From NCBI RefSeq assembly GCF_016909495.1, contig NZ_JAFBFW010000009.1:1-64000 (forward strand): a DNA stretch of 64,000 nt. Reading direction: 5' to 3'. Each line of letters starts with the position of its first letter. Positions within the stretch are counted from its first letter, which is position 1. The stretch is from Pantoea coffeiphila. GTDB lineage: Bacteria; Pseudomonadota; Gammaproteobacteria; Enterobacterales; Enterobacteriaceae. Of the stretch, positions 55,751-64,000 are shown piece after piece. Made by a program: the position numbers and the translations under genes. The notes under the pieces are model-generated. The model was given only the letters and a program-made list of their open reading frames with translations, was not told the origin of the DNA and did no database searches.

Positions 55751-55752
55751 GC

Positions 55753-56217
55753 ATGAGCCAGTTACAGGAACGTACCCTGCAATATTATCGTCAGCAGCAG
55801 TGTCAGCCAGGCTGGTTTGACCTGCTGAGCGTGATGATCGGCGGCATGATGGGCAATGCCGGCGAGCGTGAAAGCCAGGCTTTCCTGCAGCAGATGGGGG
55901 ACAGCCTCGCGGGCCGTTACCCGCTGGGTAAAGCGGCGACCGTTGGCGATTTGGAAAAGCAGATTAACCAGGTGCTGGCGCGCTTTAACTGGGGCTTTAT
56001 CGACATTCAGCCTTCCGAAAGCGCAATGATTATTGAACATCTGGCGCTGCCTGTAGCAGATGGCGCACTGCCGCTGCATCAGTGGCATCTTGCTCTGAGC
56101 GCAGTATTGACCGGATTGTACGCCCGCTGGCTGCGTGAGCAGGGAGGATACGATCGCGTTTCACTGAGCGTGGAAGCGACCAGCGATGTTTCACTCCGCT
56201 TCCGCTATAAGGCCTGA
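55753..56217 (+). CDS. bcsD: Cellulose synthase subunit BcsD
   Basis: A 154-residue protein of the BcsD family, known from Komagataeibacter as a periplasmic ring of eight subunits that guides glucan chains toward crystalline fibres. Recognisable parts are [20 protein letters not shown] and [19 protein letters not shown]. Its presence marks the operon as type I, since E. coli lacks it. It lies 2 bp after bcsC and 8 bp before bcsZ. Confidence 0.9.
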   Translation: MSQLQERTLQYYRQQQCQPGWFDLLSVMIGGMMGNAGERESQAFLQQMGDSLAGRYPLGKAATVGDLEKQINQVLARFNWGFIDIQPSESAMIIEHLALPVADGALPLHQWHLALSAVLTGLYARWLREQGGYDRVSLSVEATSDVSLRFRYKA

Positions 56218-56225
56218 GTGATACG

Positions 56226-57233
56226 ATGATTGCGATGTTGAGGGCGACGGTAATTATGCTGGTAATGGCGCTGGGATGTACCCAAGCCTTTGCTGCGGAC
56301 GGCTGGGGCAGTTTTAAGACGCGCTTTATGACCAGTGATGGTCGCATTCAGGACACCGGTAACAAAAACGTCAGCCACACGGAAGGGCAGGGCTACGCCA
56401 TGCTGATGGCCGTGCAATACAACGACCGCACCAGTTTTGACAAGTTGTGGAACTGGACGCAAAACACGCTGAAAAACCCAAATAACGGCCTGTTCTACTG
56501 GCGCTATATCCCGACCCAGGCTGATCCGGTGGCGGATAAAAACAATGCCTCCGATGGTGATGTGCTGATCGCCTGGGCGCTACAGCAGGCCGGGGAAAAA
56601 TGGCACGTTCAGGCCTACCTGAAAGCGTCAGACGCCATTCAGCGGGCCATTCTGGCACAGAACGTTATCCCGTTTGGCGGCTACACGGTGATGCTGCCGG
56701 GCGCGCAGGGCTTCAATAAAAACAGCTACGTGATCCTGAATCCTTCCTACTTTGTGTTTCCGGCATGGCGTGACTTTGCCCGGCGCAGCCATCTTCAGGT
56801 GTGGAATCAGCTGATTAGTGACGGGATGGAGCTGCTGGCGCAAATGCGGTTTGGCGATACGAATCTGCCGCTGGACTGGGTAGCGCTGAACGCCGACGGC
56901 ACCTTTGCCCCGGCCGCAGCCTGGCCGCCGCGCTTTAGCTATGACGCCGTCCGCATCCCACTCTATCTGCACTGGTACGACGCACAGAATCCTCAACTGG
57001 TCCCGTTCCAGCGCTTCTGGGGTGGTTTCCAGCGTCTGCAAACGCCGGCATGGATCGATGTGTTAAGCGGCGAGAAAGCCCCGTACAATATGGCCGGTGG
57101 CCTGCTGTCGGTGCGCGATTTAACGCTGAATGAAACCGGTTATCTCAACGATGCGCTGAGCAGTAACGAAGATTACTACTCCTCCAGCCTGCATCTGCTG
57201 ACCTGGCTGGCATTTCTGCAACAGCAGCAGTAA
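56226..57233 (+). CDS. bcsZ: Endo-1,4-glucanase BcsZ (glycoside hydrolase family 8)
   Basis: A 335-residue periplasmic cellulase. The signal peptide is about residues 1-19 (ends TQAFAAD). The family 8 catalytic acid lies in [16 protein letters not shown], and [16 protein letters not shown] holds a conserved Asp. It trims glucan chains and is needed for proper cellulose production in related bacteria. It is the last gene of the operon. A small CTGGCTC/GAGCCAG hairpin follows. Confidence 0.94.
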   Translation: MIAMLRATVIMLVMALGCTQAFAADGWGSFKTRFMTSDGRIQDTGNKNVSHTEGQGYAMLMAVQYNDRTSFDKLWNWTQNTLKNPNNGLFYWRYIPTQADPVADKNNASDGDVLIAWALQQAGEKWHVQAYLKASDAIQRAILAQNVIPFGGYTVMLPGAQGFNKNSYVILNPSYFVFPAWRDFARRSHLQVWNQLISDGMELLAQMRFGDTNLPLDWVALNADGTFAPAAAWPPRFSYDAVRIPLYLHWYDAQNPQLVPFQRFWGGFQRLQTPAWIDVLSGEKAPYNMAGGLLSVRDLTLNETGYLNDALSSNEDYYSSSLHLLTWLAFLQQQQ

Positions 57234-57260
57234 CTGGCTCTCTGGAGCCAGTCGCCTTTC
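57234..57260 (+). terminator. Weak terminator-like hairpin after bcsZ
   Basis: CTGGCTC and GAGCCAG flank a TCTG loop directly after the bcsZ stop codon. The following TCGCCTTTCC is not a clean T-run, so readthrough into the phosphodiesterase gene is possible. Confidence 0.5.
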
Positions 57261-57408
57261 CGCGACGGAGAGGAAAACGATCGGAAAACGCTTAAACCGA
57301 TAGTCGCAGAGCGTGATAGCTTAACAAGCGGTTGCCATAGGATATACTCAGGGCAGTTTTTTGCCTTATGCGCCATGAATCCGGGGATTCAGGCTTTGGA
57401 GAACAGGC

Positions 57409-59433
57409 TTGCGCGTCAGTCGTTCACTAACGATTAAGCAAATGGCAACGGTGTCCGGCGTTGCGGTCGTCACCATCTGCATCTTTATCGTTATACAGCT
57501 TTTCCACTTTGTGCAGCAGCGCAGAATTGACTACGCCCAGCAGATGGAAAATGTTGCCCATACGGTGCGCCAGCCGCTGTCTCAGGCGGTGCTGAAAGCG
57601 GATATCCCCCAGGCTGAATTCATCCTCAACTCCCTTCGACCGGCAGGAATCCTGGCGCGTGCCGAAGTGGTGCTGCCCAACGGCCTGCAGGCGCTGCATA
57701 CCGATTTCGAGCCGGAAAAACCGGTACCGCAGTTTATCGCTACTCTGTTTGAGCTGCCGGTGCAGATCACCGTGCCGCTCTACTCCGTGGAACCGGCAAA
57801 CCCTAAACCGCTGGCGCTGCTGATCCTGCAAGCCGACTCCTGGCGGGTGTATCAGTTTATCCTCAGCGCCGTTGCAACCATGGTGACCACCTTCCTGCTG
57901 CTGGCGCTGATCCTCTCTGTCGCTATCAGCTGGTGTATCAACCGCTTGATCGTTCGCCCCGTGCGTAAAATCGCCCAGGATCTGCAGGACCTTACGCCGC
58001 AGGAGCTGCTGAACCACCAGCTGGCGCTGCCACGCTACCACCGTAACGATGAAATCGGCCTGCTGATCCGCAATTACAACCGTAACCAGCTAACGCTGGG
58101 CACGATGAACGAGGATATCAACCGACTGAGCACGCATTATTCGCTCACCGATTTGCCGAATAAAACCCTGTTCCTGGCGCTGCTGGAACAGCATTTGCGA
58201 TCGGTGAAAGGCGGCGGCGTCTTCACCGTGCTGGTGCTGCGTATTGAGACGCTGCTGGACGCCAACGGCATCGTCAGCGACAGCGAACGGGATGCGCTGA
58301 CCCTAACGCTGGTGGATAAAATCCGCGGCTGCATTGATGAACAAACGGTGCTGGCGCAGCTGTCCAACTGTGACTTCGCGCTGCTCGTTAAGCAGGCCGA
58401 TAACCCGTTCCGCGCACTGCGGCTGGCCAATACACTGCTACAGACACTCAATCAGCCGGTCAGCCTCCAGCATATGCAGCTGAGGCCCAACGTCAGCATC
58501 GGTATGGCGCAGCGAGCGGAAGCGCGGCAGAACGCCACTGAGCTGCTGGGGCGTGCCGTCTCTGCGATGATGTCCGCCCGCCATCAGGGCAAAAATCAGA
58601 TCCTGTTCTTTGATTCTGAGCTGGCGGAAAAAGCCGAGAAGCGCCTGACCCAGGAATTCGACATTTTACAGGGGATCGAAGAGGGTAAGTTTGCCCTCTG
58701 GCTCCAGCCGCAGATCGATATGCGCAGCGGCGAAGTGATTGGTGCAGAAGCCCTGCTGCGCATGCAGCAGCCGGATGGCAGCTGGTGCCTGCCGAGCGAC
58801 CTGATTGTTAATGCAGAAGAGATCGGCGTGATTAATGCCCTTGGGCGCTGGGTCTTTGAGGAGTCCTGCCGCCTGCTGGCAGACTGGCAGCAGCGGGGCA
58901 TAGAGCTGACACTGAGCGTTAATCTGTCGCCGATTCAGCTGCGCGATGCCGATATGGTTACCCATCTGCGCGAACATATCGATCGGCATAACATTACTCC
59001 CGGCAGCCTGGTGCTGGAAATCACTGAAACCGCACAGGTAGGCGAGTCTGACCACGCGCTGCATCTGTTACAGGCGCTGCATGAGGCGGGGATTTCCGTT
59101 GCGCTGGATGATTTTGGTATGGGCTATGCCAATCTGAACTGGCTGAATCAGTTTAAATCCCTGCCGATCAGCAAAATTAAAATCGACCGCAGCTTTGTGT
59201 CTGCGCTGCCGGATGATGACACGATGGTGCGAATTGTGGCGTCGATAGCCGCTATCAGCAAGCTGGAAGTAGTGGCGGAAGGGATAGAAACCGAAGCACA
59301 GCGCGACTGGCTGCTGGCGCGTGATATCTATATCGGTCAGGGTTATCTCTATTCGGAACCTTTACCGCGAGGCCAGTTCGACCGTTATTATTTTTCCCTT
59401 GGAAAAGTGATAAATCACCGTGAAGAATGTTAA
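57409..59433 (+). CDS. pdeK: Membrane c-di-GMP phosphodiesterase, HmsP/PdeK-like (EAL)
   Basis: A 674-residue membrane protein related to E. coli YhjK (PdeK). Order: a membrane helix (about 14-34), a periplasmic sensor region, a second helix (about 150-175), a HAMP-like segment, a degenerate GGDEF domain without the GGDEF motif, and an EAL domain (about 425-670). EAL-domain residues appear complete: AEALLR at about 445, NLSPIQLR, LEITETAQV, DDFGMGYANLNWL, KIDRSFV and AEGIETEAQ. It should hydrolyse c-di-GMP and so damp BcsA. It begins with TTG at 57409 after GGAGAACAGGC. Location after bcs matches E. coli. Confidence 0.9.
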   Translation: MRVSRSLTIKQMATVSGVAVVTICIFIVIQLFHFVQQRRIDYAQQMENVAHTVRQPLSQAVLKADIPQAEFILNSLRPAGILARAEVVLPNGLQALHTDFEPEKPVPQFIATLFELPVQITVPLYSVEPANPKPLALLILQADSWRVYQFILSAVATMVTTFLLLALILSVAISWCINRLIVRPVRKIAQDLQDLTPQELLNHQLALPRYHRNDEIGLLIRNYNRNQLTLGTMNEDINRLSTHYSLTDLPNKTLFLALLEQHLRSVKGGGVFTVLVLRIETLLDANGIVSDSERDALTLTLVDKIRGCIDEQTVLAQLSNCDFALLVKQADNPFRALRLANTLLQTLNQPVSLQHMQLRPNVSIGMAQRAEARQNATELLGRAVSAMMSARHQGKNQILFFDSELAEKAEKRLTQEFDILQGIEEGKFALWLQPQIDMRSGEVIGAEALLRMQQPDGSWCLPSDLIVNAEEIGVINALGRWVFEESCRLLADWQQRGIELTLSVNLSPIQLRDADMVTHLREHIDRHNITPGSLVLEITETAQVGESDHALHLLQALHEAGISVALDDFGMGYANLNWLNQFKSLPISKIKIDRSFVSALPDDDTMVRIVASIAAISKLEVVAEGIETEAQRDWLLARDIYIGQGYLYSEPLPRGQFDRYYFSLGKVINHREEC

Positions 59434-59582
59434 TTTACCTGAGGTTATAGGAATCTTCTGCTGAAGTGATTCAGTTCATAAATTTGCGTTATGGCTGACC
59501 CCGTATTCCCTCCGGTTATATCAATCCCGTTACCCGGGTGTTATTTTCGCCCTATCGAATTCCCGCCGATAACGGATATTTT

Positions 59583-60869
59583 ATGAAGCTTTCCCTGTTT
59601 AAAAGCCTGTATTTTCAGGTGCTGACCGCCATTGCTATTGGCGTATTGCTGGGCCATTACTATCCCGAACTGGGTGCACAGATGAAGCCGTTGGGCGACG
59701 GATTCGTTAAGCTTATTAAGATGATTATTGCTCCCGTCATCTTCTGTACCGTGGTAACCGGTATTGCCGGTATGGAAAGCATGAAAGCCGTTGGCCGCAC
59801 CGGCGCGGTCGCGCTGCTCTACTTTGAAGTGGTCAGTACTATCGCGCTGATTATCGGTCTGATCGTCGTCAACGTCATGCAGCCAGGTGCGGGGATGAAC
59901 GTTGATCCTTCCACACTGGATGCGAAAGCCGTGGCGGTCTATGCCCAGCAGGCAGAACAGCAGGGCATTGTTGCCTTCCTGCTGGATGTGATACCCGGTA
60001 GCGTTATTGGCGCATTTGCCAGCGGTAATATTCTGCAGGTTCTGCTGTTCGCCGTGCTGTTTGGCTTTGCACTCCATCGCCTGGGCGATAAAGGTACGCT
60101 GGTATTCAACTTTATTGACAGCTTCTCGCGGGTGATTTTCGGCATCATCAATATGATTATGCGCCTCGCCCCAATTGGCGCATTCGGCGCAATGGCCTTT
60201 ACCATCGGTAAATATGGTGTCGGTTCGCTGGTACAGCTGGGCCAGCTGATCGTCTGTTTCTATATCACCTGCGTGCTGTTTGTGGTCATCGTGCTGGGTT
60301 TAATTGCCCGCGTGGTCGGCTTCAATATCTTCAAGTTTATTGCCTATATCAAAGAAGAACTGCTGATCGTACTGGGTACCTCCTCCTCTGAATCGGCGCT
60401 GCCGCGCATGCTCGATAAAATGGAGAAGCTGGGCTGTAAAAAATCCGTCGTTGGGCTGGTGATCCCCACCGGCTACTCGTTCAACCTGGACGGGACATCG
60501 ATCTATCTGACGATGGCGGCGGTATTTATTGCCCAGGCCACCAACAGTCATATGGATATTTTCCATCAGATTACCCTGCTGGTGGTGCTGCTGCTCTCTT
60601 CCAAAGGCGCAGCGGGCGTGACCGGCAGCGGCTTTATCGTGCTGGCAGCAACGCTATCCGCAGTAGGGCATCTGCCGGTCGCCGGACTGGCGCTGATCCT
60701 CGGCATCGATCGCTTTATGTCCGAAGCACGCGCGTTAACCAACCTCGTGGGTAACGGCGTGGCCACCGTGGTGGTCGCGAAGTGGGTCGGCCAGCTGGAT
60801 GAAAAACAGCTGAAAGCGACGCTTAATGCTGATAAGAGTCAAAAAAATCTCTCTGATAGCGCTAATTAA
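59583..60869 (+). CDS. dctA: C4-dicarboxylate transporter DctA
   Basis: A 428-residue proton or sodium symporter for succinate, fumarate, malate and aspartate. It is almost identical in many stretches to E. coli DctA (428): [20 protein letters not shown], the serine-rich loop [15 protein letters not shown], and [20 protein letters not shown]. About eight membrane segments and two re-entrant loops are expected. I chose the ATG at 59583 by homology. DctA after the phosphodiesterase gene keeps E. coli order. Confidence 0.97.
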   Translation: MKLSLFKSLYFQVLTAIAIGVLLGHYYPELGAQMKPLGDGFVKLIKMIIAPVIFCTVVTGIAGMESMKAVGRTGAVALLYFEVVSTIALIIGLIVVNVMQPGAGMNVDPSTLDAKAVAVYAQQAEQQGIVAFLLDVIPGSVIGAFASGNILQVLLFAVLFGFALHRLGDKGTLVFNFIDSFSRVIFGIINMIMRLAPIGAFGAMAFTIGKYGVGSLVQLGQLIVCFYITCVLFVVIVLGLIARVVGFNIFKFIAYIKEELLIVLGTSSSESALPRMLDKMEKLGCKKSVVGLVIPTGYSFNLDGTSIYLTMAAVFIAQATNSHMDIFHQITLLVVLLLSSKGAAGVTGSGFIVLAATLSAVGHLPVAGLALILGIDRFMSEARALTNLVGNGVATVVVAKWVGQLDEKQLKATLNADKSQKNLSDSAN

Positions 60870-60895
60870 GCACTTAATTCATTAAAATTGCACAG

Positions 60896-60932
60896 AAATG
60901 CCCGACGCGACTTGCCCTCGCGGCGGGCATTT
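60896..60932 (+). terminator. Terminator-like hairpin after dctA
   Basis: AAATGCCCG pairs with CGGGCATTT around a GC-rich inner stem (GCGA/TCGC), starting 27 bp after the dctA stop. There is no long T-run, so efficiency is uncertain. Confidence 0.65.
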
Positions 60933-61125
60933 GCATAATAACATCCAACACTTTTTTATGATTTTTTACTCCGCTGTGTGACATCCTCGCCGATGCGTGG
61001 TCTAACAAGCTGTTCCTTTAAAATACAGCGGCTTCCCAGGGGTTTTTGACCGGCTGAAACGTCGCGGGCAGCAGGTAACAGATCACCAGTGATTCTTTTT
61101 GGTTTGTGATTGAGTAGGGGTTCAC

Positions 61126-62616
61126 ATGCAGGGCACCAGAATTCGTCTTTTGATTGGTGGGGTAGTACTGGCAGCGGCCAGCTGCACGGTACAGGCTGAA
61201 ACTCTCCAACCCGATCCCGCCTGGCAGCAGGGAAAACTGGATAACGGTTTCAGCTGGCAGTTATTAACAACACCTCAACGACCAAGCGATCGTATTGAAA
61301 TTCGCCTGTTGGTTAATACCGGATCGCTGGTTGAAAGCGCCCAGCAAATCGGCTACAGCCACCTTTTGCCACGTCTGGCGCTGGTGCACAACGCCGCTCT
61401 TGAACCCGCTCAGCAACGCTCTCTCTGGCAGCAAAGCATCGATCCACAGCATCCACTCCCTCCAGCCATCACCTCGTATAACTACACGGTTTATAATCTC
61501 AGTCTGCCTAATAACCGCCCGGAAATGGTGAAAGAGGCCCTGAACTGGCTGGCCGCGACCGTGGATAAAATGACTATCAATACTGAGGTGGTGAATACGG
61601 CGCTGAATGCCGACGATCCCATCGGTACCTGGCCCGGTAATACTCAGGATGTCTGGTGGCGCTACCGGCTGAAAGGCTCCACGCTGCTCGGCCACGACCC
61701 GGCATCAGCGGTGAAAGTGCCGGTCGATCTGGCCCAGCTCAATGCATTCTATAAACAGTGGTATACCCCGGATGCGATGACCCTGTTTGTTGTCGGCAAC
61801 GTTGACAGCCGCAGCCTGGCCGAGCAGATCAACAAAGTGTTTTCGCCGCTGGAAGGTAAACGTGAGCAACCCGCGCCTCTGCCAACGCTTTCTCCACTGC
61901 CGCCGCAGCCGGTAAATCTGGTCAATCCGGCACTCGGCCAGGACCGCCTGTCTCTGGTCTGGGATAATCCCTGGATGCCAATCCGCGAATCGCAGAATTT
62001 ACAGCGCTACTGGCAGGGCGATCTGGCGCGCGAAGCGCTGTTCTGGCACGTTCAGCGCGTACTGAGCGAGAATAAAGCTCAGGGTGTACAGGTCGGCTTT
62101 GACTGCCGCGTGCTGTATCAGCGCGCCCAGTGCGCCATCAATATTGATTCGGACAACGCGGCGCTCAGTAGCAACCTGGACCTGATCGCCAAAGAGATGG
62201 CTAACGTGCGTGACAACGGCCTGACGCAGCAGGAATTTGATACGCTGATGGCGCAGAAAAATACCGAGCTGAACAAGCTGTTTGCCACCTATGCCCGCAC
62301 CGATACCGATGTGCTGATGAGCCAGCGCCTGCGTTCACAGCAAAACGCGGTGGTGGATATCGCCCCGGAACAGTACCAGAAGCTGCGCCAGGCGTTTCTC
62401 TCCGGCCTGACGCTGGACATGCTGAACCAGGAACTGCGCCAACAGCTGACCCAGGACATCACCATGATGCTGATGCAGCCGCAGGGCGAACCGGAAATCA
62501 ATGCCGGACAGCTGCAGGAAAGCTGGCAGAAAATTATGAAGCCGGTTGACGCCGCGCCTCAGGCCCCCGCAACGCCAGCCGACCCGGCGGTAGCAACGGA
62601 TGCGCCAGCGCAGTAA
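61126..62616 (+). CDS. yhjJ: M16-like periplasmic protein YhjJ, zinc site lost
   Basis: A 496-residue M16-family protein with a signal peptide (about 1-24, ends TVQAE). The canonical zinc-binding HxxEH of this family would fall at residue 79, where the sequence reads HLLPR, so the second His and the Glu are missing and the protein is probably not an active protease. E. coli YhjJ also lacks the motif. A Pro/Ala-rich tail follows (about 478-496). It is the usual gene after dctA. Confidence 0.9.
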   Translation: MQGTRIRLLIGGVVLAAASCTVQAETLQPDPAWQQGKLDNGFSWQLLTTPQRPSDRIEIRLLVNTGSLVESAQQIGYSHLLPRLALVHNAALEPAQQRSLWQQSIDPQHPLPPAITSYNYTVYNLSLPNNRPEMVKEALNWLAATVDKMTINTEVVNTALNADDPIGTWPGNTQDVWWRYRLKGSTLLGHDPASAVKVPVDLAQLNAFYKQWYTPDAMTLFVVGNVDSRSLAEQINKVFSPLEGKREQPAPLPTLSPLPPQPVNLVNPALGQDRLSLVWDNPWMPIRESQNLQRYWQGDLAREALFWHVQRVLSENKAQGVQVGFDCRVLYQRAQCAINIDSDNAALSSNLDLIAKEMANVRDNGLTQQEFDTLMAQKNTELNKLFATYARTDTDVLMSQRLRSQQNAVVDIAPEQYQKLRQAFLSGLTLDMLNQELRQQLTQDITMMLMQPQGEPEINAGQLQESWQKIMKPVDAAPQAPATPADPAVATDAPAQ

Positions 62617-63901
62617 CCGCAGGGCGGCCTTTCAGGGCCGCCCTTTTTCTTTGCGCGGGGCGATTCCGTTCCTGCTGCTCATCCTCTCAGCGTTCTCCCC
62701 TGCGATCTGTGCACAGGAATATGCCTTCCTTAACGACAGCGACCTGGTACTGAACCGCCAGCGTTTATTACAGCAACAGGCACCCGAACCGACGATTGCC
62801 GCCTGGCAGGCGCTGCATCGCGCGGCAGATAAAGCGCTGAAGCAACCGCTGCTCAGCGTCACCGATAAAGGAATGACTCCGCCCAGCGGGTCAAAGCATG
62901 ACTACCTCAGCCTCAGCGCCTACTGGTGGCCGGACGGCAATAAACCGGACGGGTTGCCCTGGGTCAGGCGCGATGGTCACGTTAATCCGGCAAGTAAAAA
63001 TGAGCAAAGCGACGGCGTGCGGCTGGCAACATTTACTGCCAGCGTGCAGACATTAACCCTCGCCTGGTATTTCTCCGGCGACCGGCGCTATGCGGATAAA
63101 GCCATCGCGCTGATCCGCCACTGGTTTATTAACCCGGCAACGCGCATGAACCCCAACCTGGAGTATGCCCAGGGCGTGCCGGGCATCGCAGACGGGCGGC
63201 ACACCGGCGTGCTGGACGGCCGCTACTTAGCCACCCGCATTGTCGACTCGCTGATCGTGCTGCGGCAGGCTCCGGGGTGGCAGGAAAAGGACGAACAGCA
63301 GATGCAGCGCTGGATGAACGATTATCTCCAGTGGCTGCTGACCAGCCGAGAGGGCCGGGGCGAGGCGGCGGCGAAGAATAACCACGGCAGCTGGTACAGC
63401 GCGCAGGTGGCGGGCATTGCCTGGTACGTTCAGCGACCTGACGTTATCCGCCAGATGGTGCAGCAGGCACAGCAGCGAATGGCACATCAGCTCACTACAG
63501 ATGGCCGCCAGCCGCTTGAACTGGCGCGCACCCGCTCGTTTCACTACAGCTGGTTTAACCTGCAGGCGCTAACCGCGCTGGCGACCGTTGCCAGCCAGAG
63601 TGGAGCAGGGGATTTATGGCGTTACCGGACGCCGCAGGGTTCCGGGCTGTTAACCGCGCTGGACTTTATGGCACCCTGGAGCGACGGCGCGAAGCACTGG
63701 CCTTATCCCAGCCTCGATCATATTGGCGTCAGACTGATTCCGCTGCTGGAACAGGCGGATAACCAGCAGCAAAGCCAGCGCTACCGGCAGCAAATCGAAC
63801 GGGCTGACTGGGCGCTGCCCGCAGCCGGTGCCGCTCGCGGTGCAACGCTCGATGCCCTGCGAGCCAGCTGGCTGCTGGCAGTGCCCGCCTACAGCCGCTG
63901 A
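62600..63901 (+). CDS. Alginate-lyase-family polysaccharide lyase
   Basis: A 433-residue secreted protein resembling the alginate lyase family (PL5-like helical barrel). Conserved parts are the aromatic SLSAYWWPDG, the NNHGSWYSAQVA motif with the catalytic Asn-His pair, and RSFHYSWFNLQAL. A signal sequence (hydrophobic IPFLLLILSAFSPAICA) lies at about residues 22-38. The substrate may be alginate or another uronate-rich exopolysaccharide. The frame starts inside yhjJ (17-bp overlap), and a hairpin-plus-T-run falls in its first 17 codons; a TTG at 62651 would give a start just before the hydrophobic region. I keep 62600 with doubt. Confidence 0.82.
   Translation: MRQRSNRRAAFQGRPFSLRGAIPFLLLILSAFSPAICAQEYAFLNDSDLVLNRQRLLQQQAPEPTIAAWQALHRAADKALKQPLLSVTDKGMTPPSGSKHDYLSLSAYWWPDGNKPDGLPWVRRDGHVNPASKNEQSDGVRLATFTASVQTLTLAWYFSGDRRYADKAIALIRHWFINPATRMNPNLEYAQGVPGIADGRHTGVLDGRYLATRIVDSLIVLRQAPGWQEKDEQQMQRWMNDYLQWLLTSREGRGEAAAKNNHGSWYSAQVAGIAWYVQRPDVIRQMVQQAQQRMAHQLTTDGRQPLELARTRSFHYSWFNLQALTALATVASQSGAGDLWRYRTPQGSGLLTALDFMAPWSDGAKHWPYPSLDHIGVRLIPLLEQADNQQQSQRYRQQIERADWALPAAGAARGATLDALRASWLLAVPAYSR
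62621..62650 (+). terminator. Terminator-like hairpin after yhjJ, inside the next frame
   Basis: AGGGCGGCC (62621-62629) and GGCCGCCCT (62636-62644) form an exact 9-bp stem with a 6-base loop, followed by TTTTTCTTT. It sits 5 bp after the yhjJ stop and within the first codons of the alginate-lyase frame if that starts at 62600. Confidence 0.8.
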
Positions 63902-64000
63902 CGGGCTTCACTGCAATCGAGCTCGCCTTCCACACCCGACGGTTCAGGTGATAACCCCGTCGGTATTGCCTGCTGAACGGTGGAATGGTGGGCAGCCGGT
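63902..64000. other. Right edge, nothing assignable
   Basis: The last 99 bases follow the lyase stop. In E. coli kdgK lies beyond yhjJ. A minus-strand frame here could be a gene end, but the match is too weak to call. Confidence 0.3.

Noticed and set aside
63902-64000. 3' end of kdgK on the minus strand
   Set aside because: One frame (AAHHSTVQQAIP) is only vaguely like the KdgK tail, and the continuation runs into the lyase gene. It is too weak to annotate.

Overview
The window is chromosomal DNA of an enterobacterium, most likely a member of the Erwiniaceae (Erwinia or Pantoea type). Much of the gene order matches the E. coli region from yiaG/glyS/glyQ/wecH, through eptB-dppABCDF and the bcs genes, to pdeK-dctA-yhjJ, with accessory blocks between. 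The cellulose operon contains bcsO and bcsD (the type I layout known from plant-associated enterobacteria), not the E. coli bcsRQABZC plus bcsEFG set. The genus is an inference from gene content; no ribosomal gene is present to confirm it.

Layout. 1-7600: an octamer tandem repeat at the left edge, yiaG, a zinc alcohol dehydrogenase, glyS-glyQ, wecH, then a GlxA-type regulator with an isochorismatase-fold hydrolase. 7777-9121: tRNA-Sec (selC), a known island insertion site, followed by a rhuM-like gene but no integrase. 9374-20330: a metabolic accessory block with two MFS transporters, a DASS-type dicarboxylate transporter, a second octamer repeat, a LysR regulator, a four-gene operon (NCS1 permease, RidA-like, DUF1028, M20 deacylase) and a flavin monooxygenase. 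20442-24346: dcm without vsr, a metallophosphoesterase and a DszA/NtaA-type flavin monooxygenase. 24486-29984: fepB-fepD-fepG homologues and a TonB-dependent receptor behind a strong Fur-type palindrome; the ABC ATPase is missing. 30564-35923: an autotransporter, a CaiF/GrlA-type regulator, an orphan membrane protein and a stand-alone HD hydrolase. 36180-44741: eptB, a broken gene split by a 213-bp structured repeat, and the dipeptide operon dppABCDF. 45167-57233: cellulose operon bcsO-Q-A-B-C-D-Z. 57409-63901: a c-di-GMP phosphodiesterase, dctA, yhjJ and an alginate-lyase-family gene.

How the parts fit. BcsA has a PilZ domain activated by c-di-GMP, and the EAL protein just downstream of bcsZ could lower that signal, so the right third holds the synthesis, export and probable control of exopolysaccharide. 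dppABCDF supplies peptides and its leader carries a C/A-rich stretch of the kind bound by GcvB sRNA. The Fep-type permease and receptor are a probable iron-siderophore uptake route that must borrow an ATPase from elsewhere. The least explained parts are the NCS1/RidA/DUF1028/M20 operon, the autotransporter with its GrlA-like neighbour, and the structured repeat inside a decayed gene upstream of dppA.
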